From NCBI GenBank assembly GCA_900541495.1, contig UQKC01000016.1, forward strand, positions 1 through 40,941: DNA of 40,941 nucleotides, in the 5' to 3' direction. The first letter of the stretch is position 1. The number at the start of each line of letters is the position of its first letter. Made by a program: the position numbers and the translations under genes. The notes beneath the pieces were generated by a model. That model searched no databases and was not told the DNA's origin. It saw nothing but the letters and a program-made list of their open reading frames with translations. This document shows, in pieces, positions 8,194-15,795 of the stretch. The stretch is from an uncultured Ruminococcus sp. Lineage in GTDB: Bacteria; Bacillota; Clostridia; Oscillospirales; Ruminococcaceae.

Positions 8194-9256
8194 AAAATGC
8201 TTTTTTCTCGCTGCTGTTATTTCTGCTGCGATGCTTTTGAGCGGCTGCTTCGGCGGAGTTGAGGTTGGCGACCGTGCATTCGTGCAGATAATCGGCATTG
8301 ACAAGCGACTTGATATTTACACGGTGAGCCTGCAGATATTTCAGCCGAGCGGAAGCGGTGCGCCGTCCTCTGCCGATGATAATTCAGTCTGCATAAGCGG
8401 TGAGGGCAGTGATCTGAACTCGGCAATATCCGCCTGCGAGGTCAAGTCGGGCAATAAAATTTTTCTCGGGCATCTTAAATCGGTGATTTTCGGAAGCGGC
8501 ATTGATTTGCCTGCCGATGAACTGAACTCGCTTATCGGTCTGCGCTCGGATTTCGGCACACTGCCGCTCTCCTGCCCTGTTTTTTACAGTGATTCGCCTT
8601 ATGAAGCAGCTTCGCTCACCTCGGAAAGAGGGTTATACTCTGCGGAGCGGCTGACCGATCTTATCAAGAGCAATGCAGACTTCGGCAGGACATTTTATGC
8701 GCCCGTTTCCGACATTCTCAATGCAGAGCTTCACCCAATGGGCTGTGTTGTTCTCCCCGAAGTGTACACTGACGGGAACGATGCTGATTTTTACGGTGCG
8801 GCAGTAATAAAAAAAGGCTTGTCCGATATAAAATTGACTGATGAGCAGCTCAAAGGCTTTCTTATTTTTTCGGATAGATTTCAATGCAAGAGCAGGTTAG
8901 TTGTCAGCACATATAGCAACATTCCCATTGAGATAACGGATTCAAAAAGCTGTGTTACCGCCCAAAATTCGGACGGCAAGCTTTTGATCGAAGCAAAAAT
9001 AAAGCTTCAGCTGAAATTTCCCGAAAACTGTCACGATCTGCACAAGGCTGCAAATGAAGTATGTACTAATGTGCGTGACAACTGCATTTCAGCCTATTCC
9101 GAAACGGCTTGGCAGAACGGCGCTGACATTTTCGACATCTACTCTGAGGTCCGGCGAAGCTGTCCCGAACTGCTCGAAAATACCGGCGAAGAAGAATTCG
9201 CCGAACTGCTGAAAAACAGTATCATCACGGTAAAAGTCAGCGCATTATCAGCCTGA
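8183..9256 (+). CDS. Spore germination receptor lipoprotein subunit C (Ger(x)C family)
   Basis: A 357-aa lipoprotein. The signal peptide ends in the lipobox LLSGC (Cys at residue 22), followed by the Ger(x)C opening block EVGDRAFVQIIGIDKR, which replaces the more usual E(I/L)xxxxxVxxxGID pattern. It would be anchored to the outer face of the inner spore membrane as the third receptor subunit. Its 3' end overlaps the opposing spmB gene by 20 bp. Confidence 0.9.
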   Translation: MRYKKCFFLAAVISAAMLLSGCFGGVEVGDRAFVQIIGIDKRLDIYTVSLQIFQPSGSGAPSSADDNSVCISGEGSDLNSAISACEVKSGNKIFLGHLKSVIFGSGIDLPADELNSLIGLRSDFGTLPLSCPVFYSDSPYEAASLTSERGLYSAERLTDLIKSNADFGRTFYAPVSDILNAELHPMGCVVLPEVYTDGNDADFYGAAVIKKGLSDIKLTDEQLKGFLIFSDRFQCKSRLVVSTYSNIPIEITDSKSCVTAQNSDGKLLIEAKIKLQLKFPENCHDLHKAANEVCTNVRDNCISAYSETAWQNGADIFDIYSEVRRSCPELLENTGEEEFAELLKNSIITVKVSALSA

Positions 9257-9758
9257 CAGTGAGCGCGCTGAAGATAAAGCCCGTAAAATCAGCTGTCAGC
9301 GAGGAAACGAGCGAATGGCGCGTGTTTTTCACGTTCGTTGCGCCGTAATAAACGGCAAGCGTATAAAAGGTCGTTTCGGTCGAGCCTAGGATAACGCTTG
9401 CGACCCTGCCTGCGAAGCTGTCGGGGTGAACGCTTTCGAGAATGGATTCATAAACTGCAAGCGCGCCGCTTCCCGATACGGGACGCATTACCGCAAGCGG
9501 CAGACATTCACTCGGGAATCCTAAAATATCCGTCAGCGGTTTCAGCAGGCTCGCTATCATCTCCATTCCGCCCGAAGCTTTGAACATTCCTATCGCTGTT
9601 ATCATTGCTATCAGCGACGGCAATATCCCTATCCCAACCGAAAGATTTTCCTTTGCTCCCTCTATGAATTCGTCAAAAACATTCACCTTATGAAATAAGC
9701 CGTACAATACTATCAGACCAATAAATATCGGAATGAGAAGCTCTGTGAATTTAAACAT
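9237..9758 (-). CDS. spmB: Spore maturation protein B
   Basis: A 173-aa membrane protein with the nucleoside-recognition (Gate) domain: GIGILPSLIAMITAIGMFKASGG followed by RPVSGSGALAVYE and the SVILGSTETTFYTLAVYYGA motif, which is highly characteristic of SpmB. In Bacillus, SpmA and SpmB are needed for dehydration of the spore core; the transported molecule is not known. Its start overlaps the spmA end by 8 bp. Confidence 0.94.
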   Translation of the reverse strand: MFKFTELLIPIFIGLIVLYGLFHKVNVFDEFIEGAKENLSVGIGILPSLIAMITAIGMFKASGGMEMIASLLKPLTDILGFPSECLPLAVMRPVSGSGALAVYESILESVHPDSFAGRVASVILGSTETTFYTLAVYYGATNVKNTRHSLVSSLTADFTGFIFSALTVRLIMR

Positions 9759-10368
9759 TCGGTGACTTCCTTTCCGATTTTTTATGTGTCAAACCCGAGA
9801 TGCCGTCAAGAGCAATTGCGGAAACAAGTCCTGCGGCGAGCGCTATGACCGATGTTATTATCACACACGGAAAAATTTCCATAGGTGCGGCTGAACCGTG
9901 CTTTGAGCGGAGCGAAGCCGCTGTTGTCGGCAAAAGCGTTATAGAAGCCGTGTTCAGAACAGAAAAAACTATCATATTTCGGGTTGCCGTGCCGTTGGCT
10001 TTTTCCTCGGTTTCAAGCGCTTTCATAGCCTCAATGCCGAGCGGAGTTGCCGCATTGCCCAATCCGAGCATATTCGCCGTAACGTTCAGGCAAATTGCGT
10101 GGAAAGCCTTTCCATTGAAGTCAAGTTCTTTGAAAATGAGCTTTGCAAAGGGACGGAATGCCGCTGCAAGCTTATCGGTCAGATGCGATTTTTCGGCGAC
10201 TTTCATAAGTCCTCCCCACATACACATTCCTCCGATGAGATAGAGAAAAAGTTCGACCGCTTCAACGCAGGAATTTATAGCCGCGTCCGACACCTCAGCG
10301 CTTTTTCCGCTCACGATACCGCATATTACGGAAAAAAGTATCATCACAGTAAATATCACATTCATCAT
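9751..10368 (-). CDS. spmA: Spore maturation protein A
   Basis: A 205-aa membrane protein, the partner of SpmB. Family blocks are GGMCMWGGLMKVAEKSHLT, NMLGLGNAATPLGIEAMKAL and MIVFSVLNTASITLLPTTA. I chose the start at 10368 (ATGATG) because GGGGAG lies eight bases upstream; the open frame continues to 10425 without a ribosome site. It is transcribed with spmB away from the AbrB-like regulator. Confidence 0.94.
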   Translation of the reverse strand: MMNVIFTVMILFSVICGIVSGKSAEVSDAAINSCVEAVELFLYLIGGMCMWGGLMKVAEKSHLTDKLAAAFRPFAKLIFKELDFNGKAFHAICLNVTANMLGLGNAATPLGIEAMKALETEEKANGTATRNMIVFSVLNTASITLLPTTAASLRSKHGSAAPMEIFPCVIITSVIALAAGLVSAIALDGISGLTHKKSERKSPNV

Positions 10369-10563
10369 AGTTTGATCTCCCCTTTGCTTTTGATATTTGA
10401 AACGTCGGCAATAAATGTTTTCCAATTGGTAAAACTGTATTTTATTGTCAGCTTATACATAAATTATATAAAAACCCGTGAAATTTAGTAATAATTCATA
10501 TAAAATTTAGTGATATTGTCTACCGTGTTCAGTTTGAGTTAATAAATAATCTATAAATCTAAT

Positions 10564-10592
10564 TTGACAAAAAATAGAATAAAGTATATAAT
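10564..10592 (+). promoter_or_regulatory. Consensus sigma-A promoter of the AbrB-like gene
   Basis: TTGACA (10564-10569), 17-bp spacer, TATAAT (10587-10592): a full consensus match in both boxes. The predicted start point is near 10599, leaving a leader of about 200 nt. Confidence 0.82.
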
Positions 10593-10598
10593 TTACTA

Positions 10599-10806
10599 TG
10601 AAGAAAACTATGGTCACAGTCGATCGGATAGTTCCGCATATTCAGTAACAGTTTTACTAACAGTCTTAAAACGGCACTTTGCATCGATCGGCTGCCCATT
10701 GACACAATCAAAGAAAAGGAAGCGGTTTGAAAATACGTTTTTTTCAAACCAAAAGTTTTGTTTTAGGGAAATTATCCTTAAAATTCAGAAAGGAAAGGCT
10801 ATTACT
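10599..10806 (+). other. Long structured 5' leader of the AbrB-like gene
   Basis: About 200 nt of non-coding leader. It contains a perfect 10-bp stem, GGTTTGAAAA (10724-10733) with TTTTCAAACC (10741-10750), a possible smaller stem around 10651-10672, and a repeated CGATCGG. No T-run follows the large stem, so it is not a typical terminator. The leader could hold a cis-regulatory RNA; I recognise no known riboswitch class. Confidence 0.4.
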
Positions 10807-11046
10807 ATGAAAGCAACAGGAATTACCCGTAAAATCGATGAACTCGGAAGAATCGTTCTCCCTATCGAACTCCGCAGAGGTCTTGATATCGGCGAAAAGG
10901 ACGCTTTGGAGATCTATGTTGAGGAAGATTCCATTATCCTCAGAAAATTCAAGAAGAACTGCATTTTCTGCGGCAACGAAGACAACATCATTGACTTCAA
11001 GGGCAAGAATATTTGCAGCGAATGTATCGCACAGCTCAAAAAATGA
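10807..11046 (+). CDS. AbrB/SpoVT-type transition-state regulator with C-terminal zinc-binding tail
   Basis: A 79-aa DNA-binding protein. Residues 1-48 form the swapped-hairpin AbrB domain and follow Bacillus AbrB closely (TGITRKIDELGRIVLPIELRR, in two blocks, then GEKDALEIYVEED). The C-terminus differs from AbrB: it has two Cys pairs, CIFC and CSEC, spaced like a small zinc ribbon. The start at 10807 has AGGAAAGG eight bases upstream; longer readings begin inside the promoter. AbrB proteins repress stationary-phase and sporulation genes; here the neighbours are spmAB and an HD-GYP protein. The targets are unknown. Confidence 0.9.
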   Translation: MKATGITRKIDELGRIVLPIELRRGLDIGEKDALEIYVEEDSIILRKFKKNCIFCGNEDNIIDFKGKNICSECIAQLKK

Positions 11047-11124
11047 TCCCATAAATTATTATGACAAGCTCACTCGGTTTATTACTTAAACTTTTTTCAT
11101 CAAGTTCTTCATCAAGATAGTGAG

Positions 11125-12234
11125 GTGTTTATTCTGATTTTCGTCAACACCAAAGATATCCTGCCCGGAATGTGCCTTGCAAGAAGCGTAAACTTCTATG
11201 ACATTGCGTCAAAGAAAGCTCATACCATTGAAGCAGGTCATATACTTTCCGATATGGCGATCACCAAGCTCAAAGCTGCCGAGATCAACGGTATCTATGT
11301 TGATACATATAAAAGCAAGATCAGAGTTATTTCATCGATCGATCAGGAGATACGCGCCGAAGCCATTTCAGGCATACACCAGCTTGCCGATAATTTTATG
11401 GACAGCGAGAAAGGCGTGACCCAAAAAGATGTTGAGGAGATAAGCGAAACCACGCAGAAGCTCATCAACAGCCTTTCTTCAAACAAAGATATCCTTGTCA
11501 ACATTGCCGACATAAAAATGTATGACGATTACACCTATCATCACAGCCTCAGCGTTGCGATAATGGCGATCGCTATCGGTCTTGAACTCGGATTCAACAA
11601 CTTTATGCTCAACGAACTCGGAACGGCTGGACTTATGCACGATATCGGCAAAGTTTCCGTTCCGGTTGAGATAATCACGAAGCCCGCAAGGCTCACTCCC
11701 GAGGAATTTGAGATAGTGAAGATGCACCCTGTTTATGCAGCACAGCATCTCAAGGAGCGAAACATCGTCAGCGACAATATTTACAAGGGCATTATCCAGC
11801 ACCACGAAAAAATTGACGGCTCGGGTTATCCCTACCACCTAAAGGGCAAGGAGATACACCCTTATGCAAGGATACTTGCGGTAGCCGATGTTTACGACGC
11901 GCTCACTTCAAACCGACCATACAGAGTGCCTAATCCGCCGAACGAAGCTATCGAATACATCATGGCAGGAATGGGAACGCAGTTCGATGAAAATATCCTC
12001 CGTGCGTTTCTGCGAAAGGTCGCACCGTTCCCCACGGGTTCTATCGTTCAGCTTTCCAACGGCGAAAAGGGCTGCGTTATCAAAAATCACCCGAACAATC
12101 CGCTTCGTCCCATTGTTTCGATACTTGATACGAACAAATGCTATGACCTTGCCGAACAGCCTGAGCTGTTCAATATTGTTATAACGGGAATTGTTGATAA
12201 TTCACCCGAAAGCAACCAGATAATCAATATGTAA
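11125..12234 (+). CDS. HD-GYP domain cyclic-di-GMP phosphodiesterase
   Basis: A protein of about 369 aa. The N-terminal 110 residues are a poorly defined DUF3391-like region (NTKDILPGMCLARSV). The HD-GYP domain follows with HHSLSVAIMAIAIG, MHDIGKVSVP, HPVYAAQHL, HHEKIDGSGYP and ADVYDALTSNRPYR, so all metal ligands and the GYP motif are present and hydrolysis of c-di-GMP is expected. The start is uncertain: the GTG at 11125 lies inside the only ribosome site (GAGGTG, 11122-11127), so initiation at CTG 11134 or ATT 11131 is possible. Together with the EAL protein it gives the window two c-di-GMP-degrading candidates. Confidence 0.9.
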   Translation: MFILIFVNTKDILPGMCLARSVNFYDIASKKAHTIEAGHILSDMAITKLKAAEINGIYVDTYKSKIRVISSIDQEIRAEAISGIHQLADNFMDSEKGVTQKDVEEISETTQKLINSLSSNKDILVNIADIKMYDDYTYHHSLSVAIMAIAIGLELGFNNFMLNELGTAGLMHDIGKVSVPVEIITKPARLTPEEFEIVKMHPVYAAQHLKERNIVSDNIYKGIIQHHEKIDGSGYPYHLKGKEIHPYARILAVADVYDALTSNRPYRVPNPPNEAIEYIMAGMGTQFDENILRAFLRKVAPFPTGSIVQLSNGEKGCVIKNHPNNPLRPIVSILDTNKCYDLAEQPELFNIVITGIVDNSPESNQIINM

Positions 12235-12276
12235 AAAAACTCCTTATTCCGCAAAAAGAATAAGAAGTTTTTTTTA
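12234..12276. terminator. Bidirectional intrinsic terminator
   Basis: An A-run, the stem CTTATTC (12243-12249)/GAATAAG (12258-12264), extended by A-T pairs, and a T-run to 12275. It lies between the convergent HD-GYP and AraC genes and can serve both. Confidence 0.85.
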
Positions 12277-13071
12277 TTACAGAATTTTTCGGTACTCTGT
12301 AGGTGTCTTGCCGACATAGTCCTTGAACTGACGCATAAAATTAAACTCGTTTGAATATCCGCAGCGCTCCCCTATCTCCCTGACCGTAAGGTTGGTGGAC
12401 GAAAGCAGACGCTTTGCTCGGTCAAGCCTGCCCTTTATAACATCGCTCATTACACTTACACCGAAAAGGCGCTTGTAAAGATGCTGAAATCCCGAACGGC
12501 TCATACCAAGCTCCTCCGCCATTTCGCCAACGCTCGGAACGCTCTCGGGCATTGTGAAAATCTTCGTGCGAAGCTGGGTGAGGCGATAGTTTTTCTCCTT
12601 GAACGATTCTCCGCCCGATACGGCATACGCCGCTTTGCTTCGGCTCAATTTCAGAAGAAGCAGTTCAATATAGCAACGCTCAATTTCATTATGATGCATT
12701 TCTGCCGAGTAATGCTCGAATGCAAGAATGTGCATTATCTTGGAAAGCTCCTCGATCTCACCTGCGTAGACTATTTTGTTCAGCGGCAGACCGAGTTTTT
12801 CAAGCTTCTCTTTATCGCCCTTTTCCATATCGAAATACATCCAGTCATCGCAGTAGCGTTCCTCGGCAGCACGATATGTGCAAGGGGTCTCGGGCGTAAA
12901 AAATACGAACGAATTCTTTTGTGCATAGCCCGGAACTCCGTTTATAACGAAATTTGCAGGTTCTTTTATGAGCAGAAAAAGACAGCATCCAACACCGTTC
13001 GATCTGTCCATAACGAAATCCGAATCGTGCGAATAGTTATATCCAATTGAACCTATCTTCAAATTTATCAC
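12277..13071 (-). CDS. AraC family transcriptional regulator
   Basis: A 264-aa regulator. Residues 1-150 form a cupin-type sensing domain; the C-terminal 100 residues carry two helix-turn-helix motifs (SVGEMAEELGMSRSGFQHLYK and LTVREIGERCGYSNEFNFMRQ) and end in the AraC signature FKDYVGKTPTEYRKIL. It sits downstream of the hydrolase operon on the same strand but has its own promoter at 13123-13151. The context suggests that it senses a plant-derived sugar and controls the cluster; the ligand is not known. Confidence 0.9.
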   Translation of the reverse strand: MINLKIGSIGYNYSHDSDFVMDRSNGVGCCLFLLIKEPANFVINGVPGYAQKNSFVFFTPETPCTYRAAEERYCDDWMYFDMEKGDKEKLEKLGLPLNKIVYAGEIEELSKIMHILAFEHYSAEMHHNEIERCYIELLLLKLSRSKAAYAVSGGESFKEKNYRLTQLRTKIFTMPESVPSVGEMAEELGMSRSGFQHLYKRLFGVSVMSDVIKGRLDRAKRLLSSTNLTVREIGERCGYSNEFNFMRQFKDYVGKTPTEYRKIL

Positions 13072-13083
13072 CGACTTTACAAA

Positions 13084-13125
13084 AATTAAGGCAATGCAGA
13101 TGTAATTTACTGCATTGCCTTAATT
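13084..13125 (-). terminator. Perfect 16-bp inverted repeat with T-run, embedded in the araC promoter
   Basis: Arms at 13084-13099 and 13110-13125 match over 16 bp with a 10-nt loop; on the minus strand they are followed by TTTTTG. It lies downstream of the GH5 stop and would terminate the hydrolase operon. The 5' arm starts with the AAT of the araC TATAAT box, so terminator and promoter share bases. Confidence 0.75.
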
Positions 13126-13151
13126 ATAACACAAACTGAACTTTTGTGCAA
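13123..13151 (-). promoter_or_regulatory. Promoter of the AraC regulator gene
   Basis: On the minus strand, TTGCAC (13146-13151), 17-bp spacer, TATAAT (13123-13128). The predicted start near 13116 lies within the 5' arm of the repeat at 13084-13125, so the transcript keeps only about 7 of its 16 base pairs. Confidence 0.7.
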
Positions 13152-13177
13152 CTATATGTTATGAATTTCGCCTTATC

Positions 13178-14347
13178 TTATTTGCTTCCGGCATTATCTT
13201 TGAGCGAACGGATAAGCTTTCTGTCGGACTCATAGATTATCTCGCACTTTATTCTCGAATAGAAGTTCTGATTTACGTCCCAGAGAACGGGAATGAAGCC
13301 GTATTCATTCATCATATCGTACATTATTCCGAGGCACTCGGTAGAATCGGTGTGTTCTGCATTTTCAGCAAAGCGGTCTTTGCTGTAGATAGATGTACAT
13401 TCGCCGACAAATACCTGAATACCCTTGTCTGTGAAAGCCTTTTTGAGAAGCTCGCACTGCGCTCTGCTGTAGTCGAGCCATTCTTTTCCGCCGATTTTAT
13501 TCGTCCAGTACATTGCGTTGTCGATATAGTGAACGGAAACCATGATTCTGTCGGAAACGGTATCTTTCGGGATAACGAATCTGCTGTCGGTGGTGAGGTC
13601 AATATTTGTCCAGTAACCCGAAACTATCAACATTCTGTTCTTGTTGTTGCCGCCCGTTTTACGAACAGTATCAACGAAGATCCGGTTCATTTCATTTACA
13701 TAGTCGAACTTTTCATCATCGGTGAAGTTATCGCCCTCACGGACTGTTCCGAGGTTTTCGTTATGGCCCTCAAAAATAAGGTAATCGGAGAAATTCTTGT
13801 AGTGCTCTGCGATCTGCTTCCAGATCTTCTGCATGATTTTAATTGCTTCGTCTTTGCTGTAATTCTTGATGATATATTCATCGTAGTGGTGAACGTTTAT
13901 GACTACATAAAGGTCCGCACTGCGGGCATATTCGATTATCTCGTCCACTCTCTTGAACCAGCTCTCGTTGATAGTGAACTTGCCGTCCTCAGCCATCATA
14001 TTTCCCCAGTAAACGGGGATACGAACTGTGTCGAAGCCCTCGCTCTTCATTCCTGCGATGCACTCCTGAGTAGTCGGAACAGCACCCCAGCAGGTTTCAT
14101 AGTTTTTTGGTGTGTTTCCGCCGATAACGGACGCGCCCGAGCATTTGCGTGTATCAGCTGCCCAGAAAGCTTCCATAGTGTTGCCGAGGTTGATGCCCAT
14201 TCCCATATCCTTTGCGAACTCTGCGGAAGTCATTTCCTTGCGCATCTCGCCGCTGTCCGAACCGATATCGGCAGACATTGCACATGCAGAAAATGCAAGG
14301 CATACTGTAAGTATGAGTGCCGTGAATACGCTTGTTACTTCTTTCAT
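13178..14347 (-). CDS. Secreted GH5 family glycoside hydrolase (cellulase/beta-glucanase type)
   Basis: A 389-aa enzyme with an N-terminal signal peptide ending in LAFSAC, which may be a weak lipobox. The GH5 barrel is recognised by GINLGNTMEAFW, GFDTVRIPVYW, VVINVHHYDEY, the acid/base Glu in FEGHNEN (about residue 197), VSVHYID and the nucleophile Glu in FVGECTS (about 316). The usual NEP is NEN here. Endo-beta-1,4-glucanase or a related hemicellulase activity is likely; the exact substrate is open. The start at 14347 has GGAAGG upstream. It is the last of four hydrolase genes and the only one with an export signal. Confidence 0.87.
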   Translation of the reverse strand: MKEVTSVFTALILTVCLAFSACAMSADIGSDSGEMRKEMTSAEFAKDMGMGINLGNTMEAFWAADTRKCSGASVIGGNTPKNYETCWGAVPTTQECIAGMKSEGFDTVRIPVYWGNMMAEDGKFTINESWFKRVDEIIEYARSADLYVVINVHHYDEYIIKNYSKDEAIKIMQKIWKQIAEHYKNFSDYLIFEGHNENLGTVREGDNFTDDEKFDYVNEMNRIFVDTVRKTGGNNKNRMLIVSGYWTNIDLTTDSRFVIPKDTVSDRIMVSVHYIDNAMYWTNKIGGKEWLDYSRAQCELLKKAFTDKGIQVFVGECTSIYSKDRFAENAEHTDSTECLGIMYDMMNEYGFIPVLWDVNQNFYSRIKCEIIYESDRKLIRSLKDNAGSK

Positions 14348-14363
14348 TTTACACCTTCCAAAA

Positions 14364-15707
14364 TCACTTTGTAAATACGAATTCTTGTAATTCAAAAAGA
14401 CATCTGTTCCTGAAATATTCGCCCGTCCAACCTGTGTAATCGGTCGTTACCTTGAAGAAAACGGAATGTCTTCCCGTTACGTTTTTGACGACCGCGGAAA
14501 CAACTCCGCTGTCCTTACCGATGCTGACAGAGCCTATCTCCTCACCGTTTTCGCCGTCGATAAGGATATGGACTTTGCAATCACAGCCGCAGCCGTTGAC
14601 TTTCATATTCAGCTCCATAGTTTTGCTGCCGAAATCTTCGCCGAAGTTGAAATATTTATAGCCGATGACCGTTTCGCCCGTTATATTTGTTATGACGCGT
14701 TCAAAAACGCTCTTTTCAGTGACGAATGCGCCGCCCTTTAAAACGCAGGCGATATCCGCAGGGGTTATCTTATAAGGAGAAAGTGAATCTTCAAAGCCGA
14801 GCGAGGTCATTTCAACTGTCGGGATAGTTCCGTCGGGGAGAATCTCTATCTTCTCAACGCAGCCACGGCGCGACATTATAGTTCCGTTCGTCATACGGTG
14901 GTAGAAAATGTACCACTGTCCTTTTATGCAAACGATTGAACCGTGGTCGTTTCCTCCCGGGTAATCAACGCCGTTATCAACAATATATCCGCGGTATGTG
15001 AACGGTCCGACGGGAGAATCGGAAGTTGCATAAGCAAGTCTGCTGCCCTGCTTCGGCGAATAGATCATATAGTAGGTGTTTCCGACCTTTCGCATCGAAG
15101 CCGCCTCAAAAAAGAGCTTTTCTTCCGAATCAAAACCGTTCTCGTTCGTGACTTTATTCGGGATAAAATGCTCAACAGCGTTTGAAACTTCGTACATATT
15201 GTCGCTGTTAAGCTCCGCAAGGAACGAGCGCTCAAATCCGCAGTAAATGTAAGCTTTTCCGTCATCATCGACGAAAACGGACGGGTCAATGAACCAACCG
15301 TTGCAGCATACCTCATCGGAAACGGTGTAAACATAGTCGGAAAGATACTTGAACGGTCCTTCGGGGCGGTCGCTCACGCCAATACAGCCGATGCGGTTTA
15401 TGATGTAAGCGTAAAGATAATATTTTCCGTCCTTTTCCACAACATCGGGCGCAAACAAACGTCTGTCGGGGTTGCCGTCAGGGATATCGGACTTGTGGTC
15501 GCGTGTGTCTTTTACGCGGAAAATATCACCGTGGCAAGTCCAGTTGCTCGGGTCGTCAACGGGCGCGCTCCAGCATTTGAGAACATAGTCGCAGAAAGTA
15601 TCCGAACCTGCTGTATCGTGCGAACCGTAGACATAAATTCTGTCGCCGAATACTCGGGGTTCGCCGTCGGGGATATATTCCCACAAAGGAAGATATGGAT
15701 TAGGCAT
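14364..15707 (-). CDS. GH43 family glycosidase with C-terminal beta-sandwich domain
   Basis: A 447-aa protein without a signal peptide. The five-bladed propeller of GH43 is shown by PNPYLPLWEYIPDGEPRVF with the base Asp near residue 14, the pKa-modulating Asp in FIDPSVFVDDDGKAYIY and the acid Glu in LFFEAASMR. The last 130 residues look like a CBM6-type sandwich (MELNMKVNGCGCDCKVHI, TGRHSVFFKVTTDY). Family activities are arabinofuranosidase and xylosidase; I cannot choose between them. A ribosome site GGAGG lies nine bases upstream and is one arm of an inverted repeat (15713-15763). The gap to the GH5 gene is 16 bp. Confidence 0.87.
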   Translation of the reverse strand: MPNPYLPLWEYIPDGEPRVFGDRIYVYGSHDTAGSDTFCDYVLKCWSAPVDDPSNWTCHGDIFRVKDTRDHKSDIPDGNPDRRLFAPDVVEKDGKYYLYAYIINRIGCIGVSDRPEGPFKYLSDYVYTVSDEVCCNGWFIDPSVFVDDDGKAYIYCGFERSFLAELNSDNMYEVSNAVEHFIPNKVTNENGFDSEEKLFFEAASMRKVGNTYYMIYSPKQGSRLAYATSDSPVGPFTYRGYIVDNGVDYPGGNDHGSIVCIKGQWYIFYHRMTNGTIMSRRGCVEKIEILPDGTIPTVEMTSLGFEDSLSPYKITPADIACVLKGGAFVTEKSVFERVITNITGETVIGYKYFNFGEDFGSKTMELNMKVNGCGCDCKVHILIDGENGEEIGSVSIGKDSGVVSAVVKNVTGRHSVFFKVTTDYTGWTGEYFRNRCLFELQEFVFTK

Positions 15708-15712
15708 AAATT

Positions 15713-15763
15713 AAAACCTCCGTTTTTTACTGTTTTAATTGTACAGCAAAAAGCGGAGGTTTT
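15713..15763 (-). promoter_or_regulatory. Inverted repeat that can sequester the GH43 ribosome site
   Basis: AAAACCTCCG (15713-15722) and CGGAGGTTTT (15754-15763) are perfectly complementary; the arm nearer the start codon contains the Shine-Dalgarno GGAGG. The -35 box of an internal promoter overlaps the distal arm. Confidence 0.55.
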
Positions 15764-15766
15764 CAA
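15738..15766 (-). promoter_or_regulatory. Internal promoter before the second GH43 gene
   Basis: On the minus strand, TTGAAA (15761-15766), 17-bp spacer, TACAAT (15738-15743). The predicted start near 15731 gives a leader of about 24 nt that lacks the distal arm of the repeat. Confidence 0.55.
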
Positions 15767-15795
15767 TATCCTATTGTATTATTTTAACTGACTTT

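Noticed and set aside
13352..14374. 340-aa open frame antisense to the GH5 gene
   Set aside because: The GH5 catalytic motifs are on the minus strand; the plus-strand translation resembles no protein and lacks a ribosome site.
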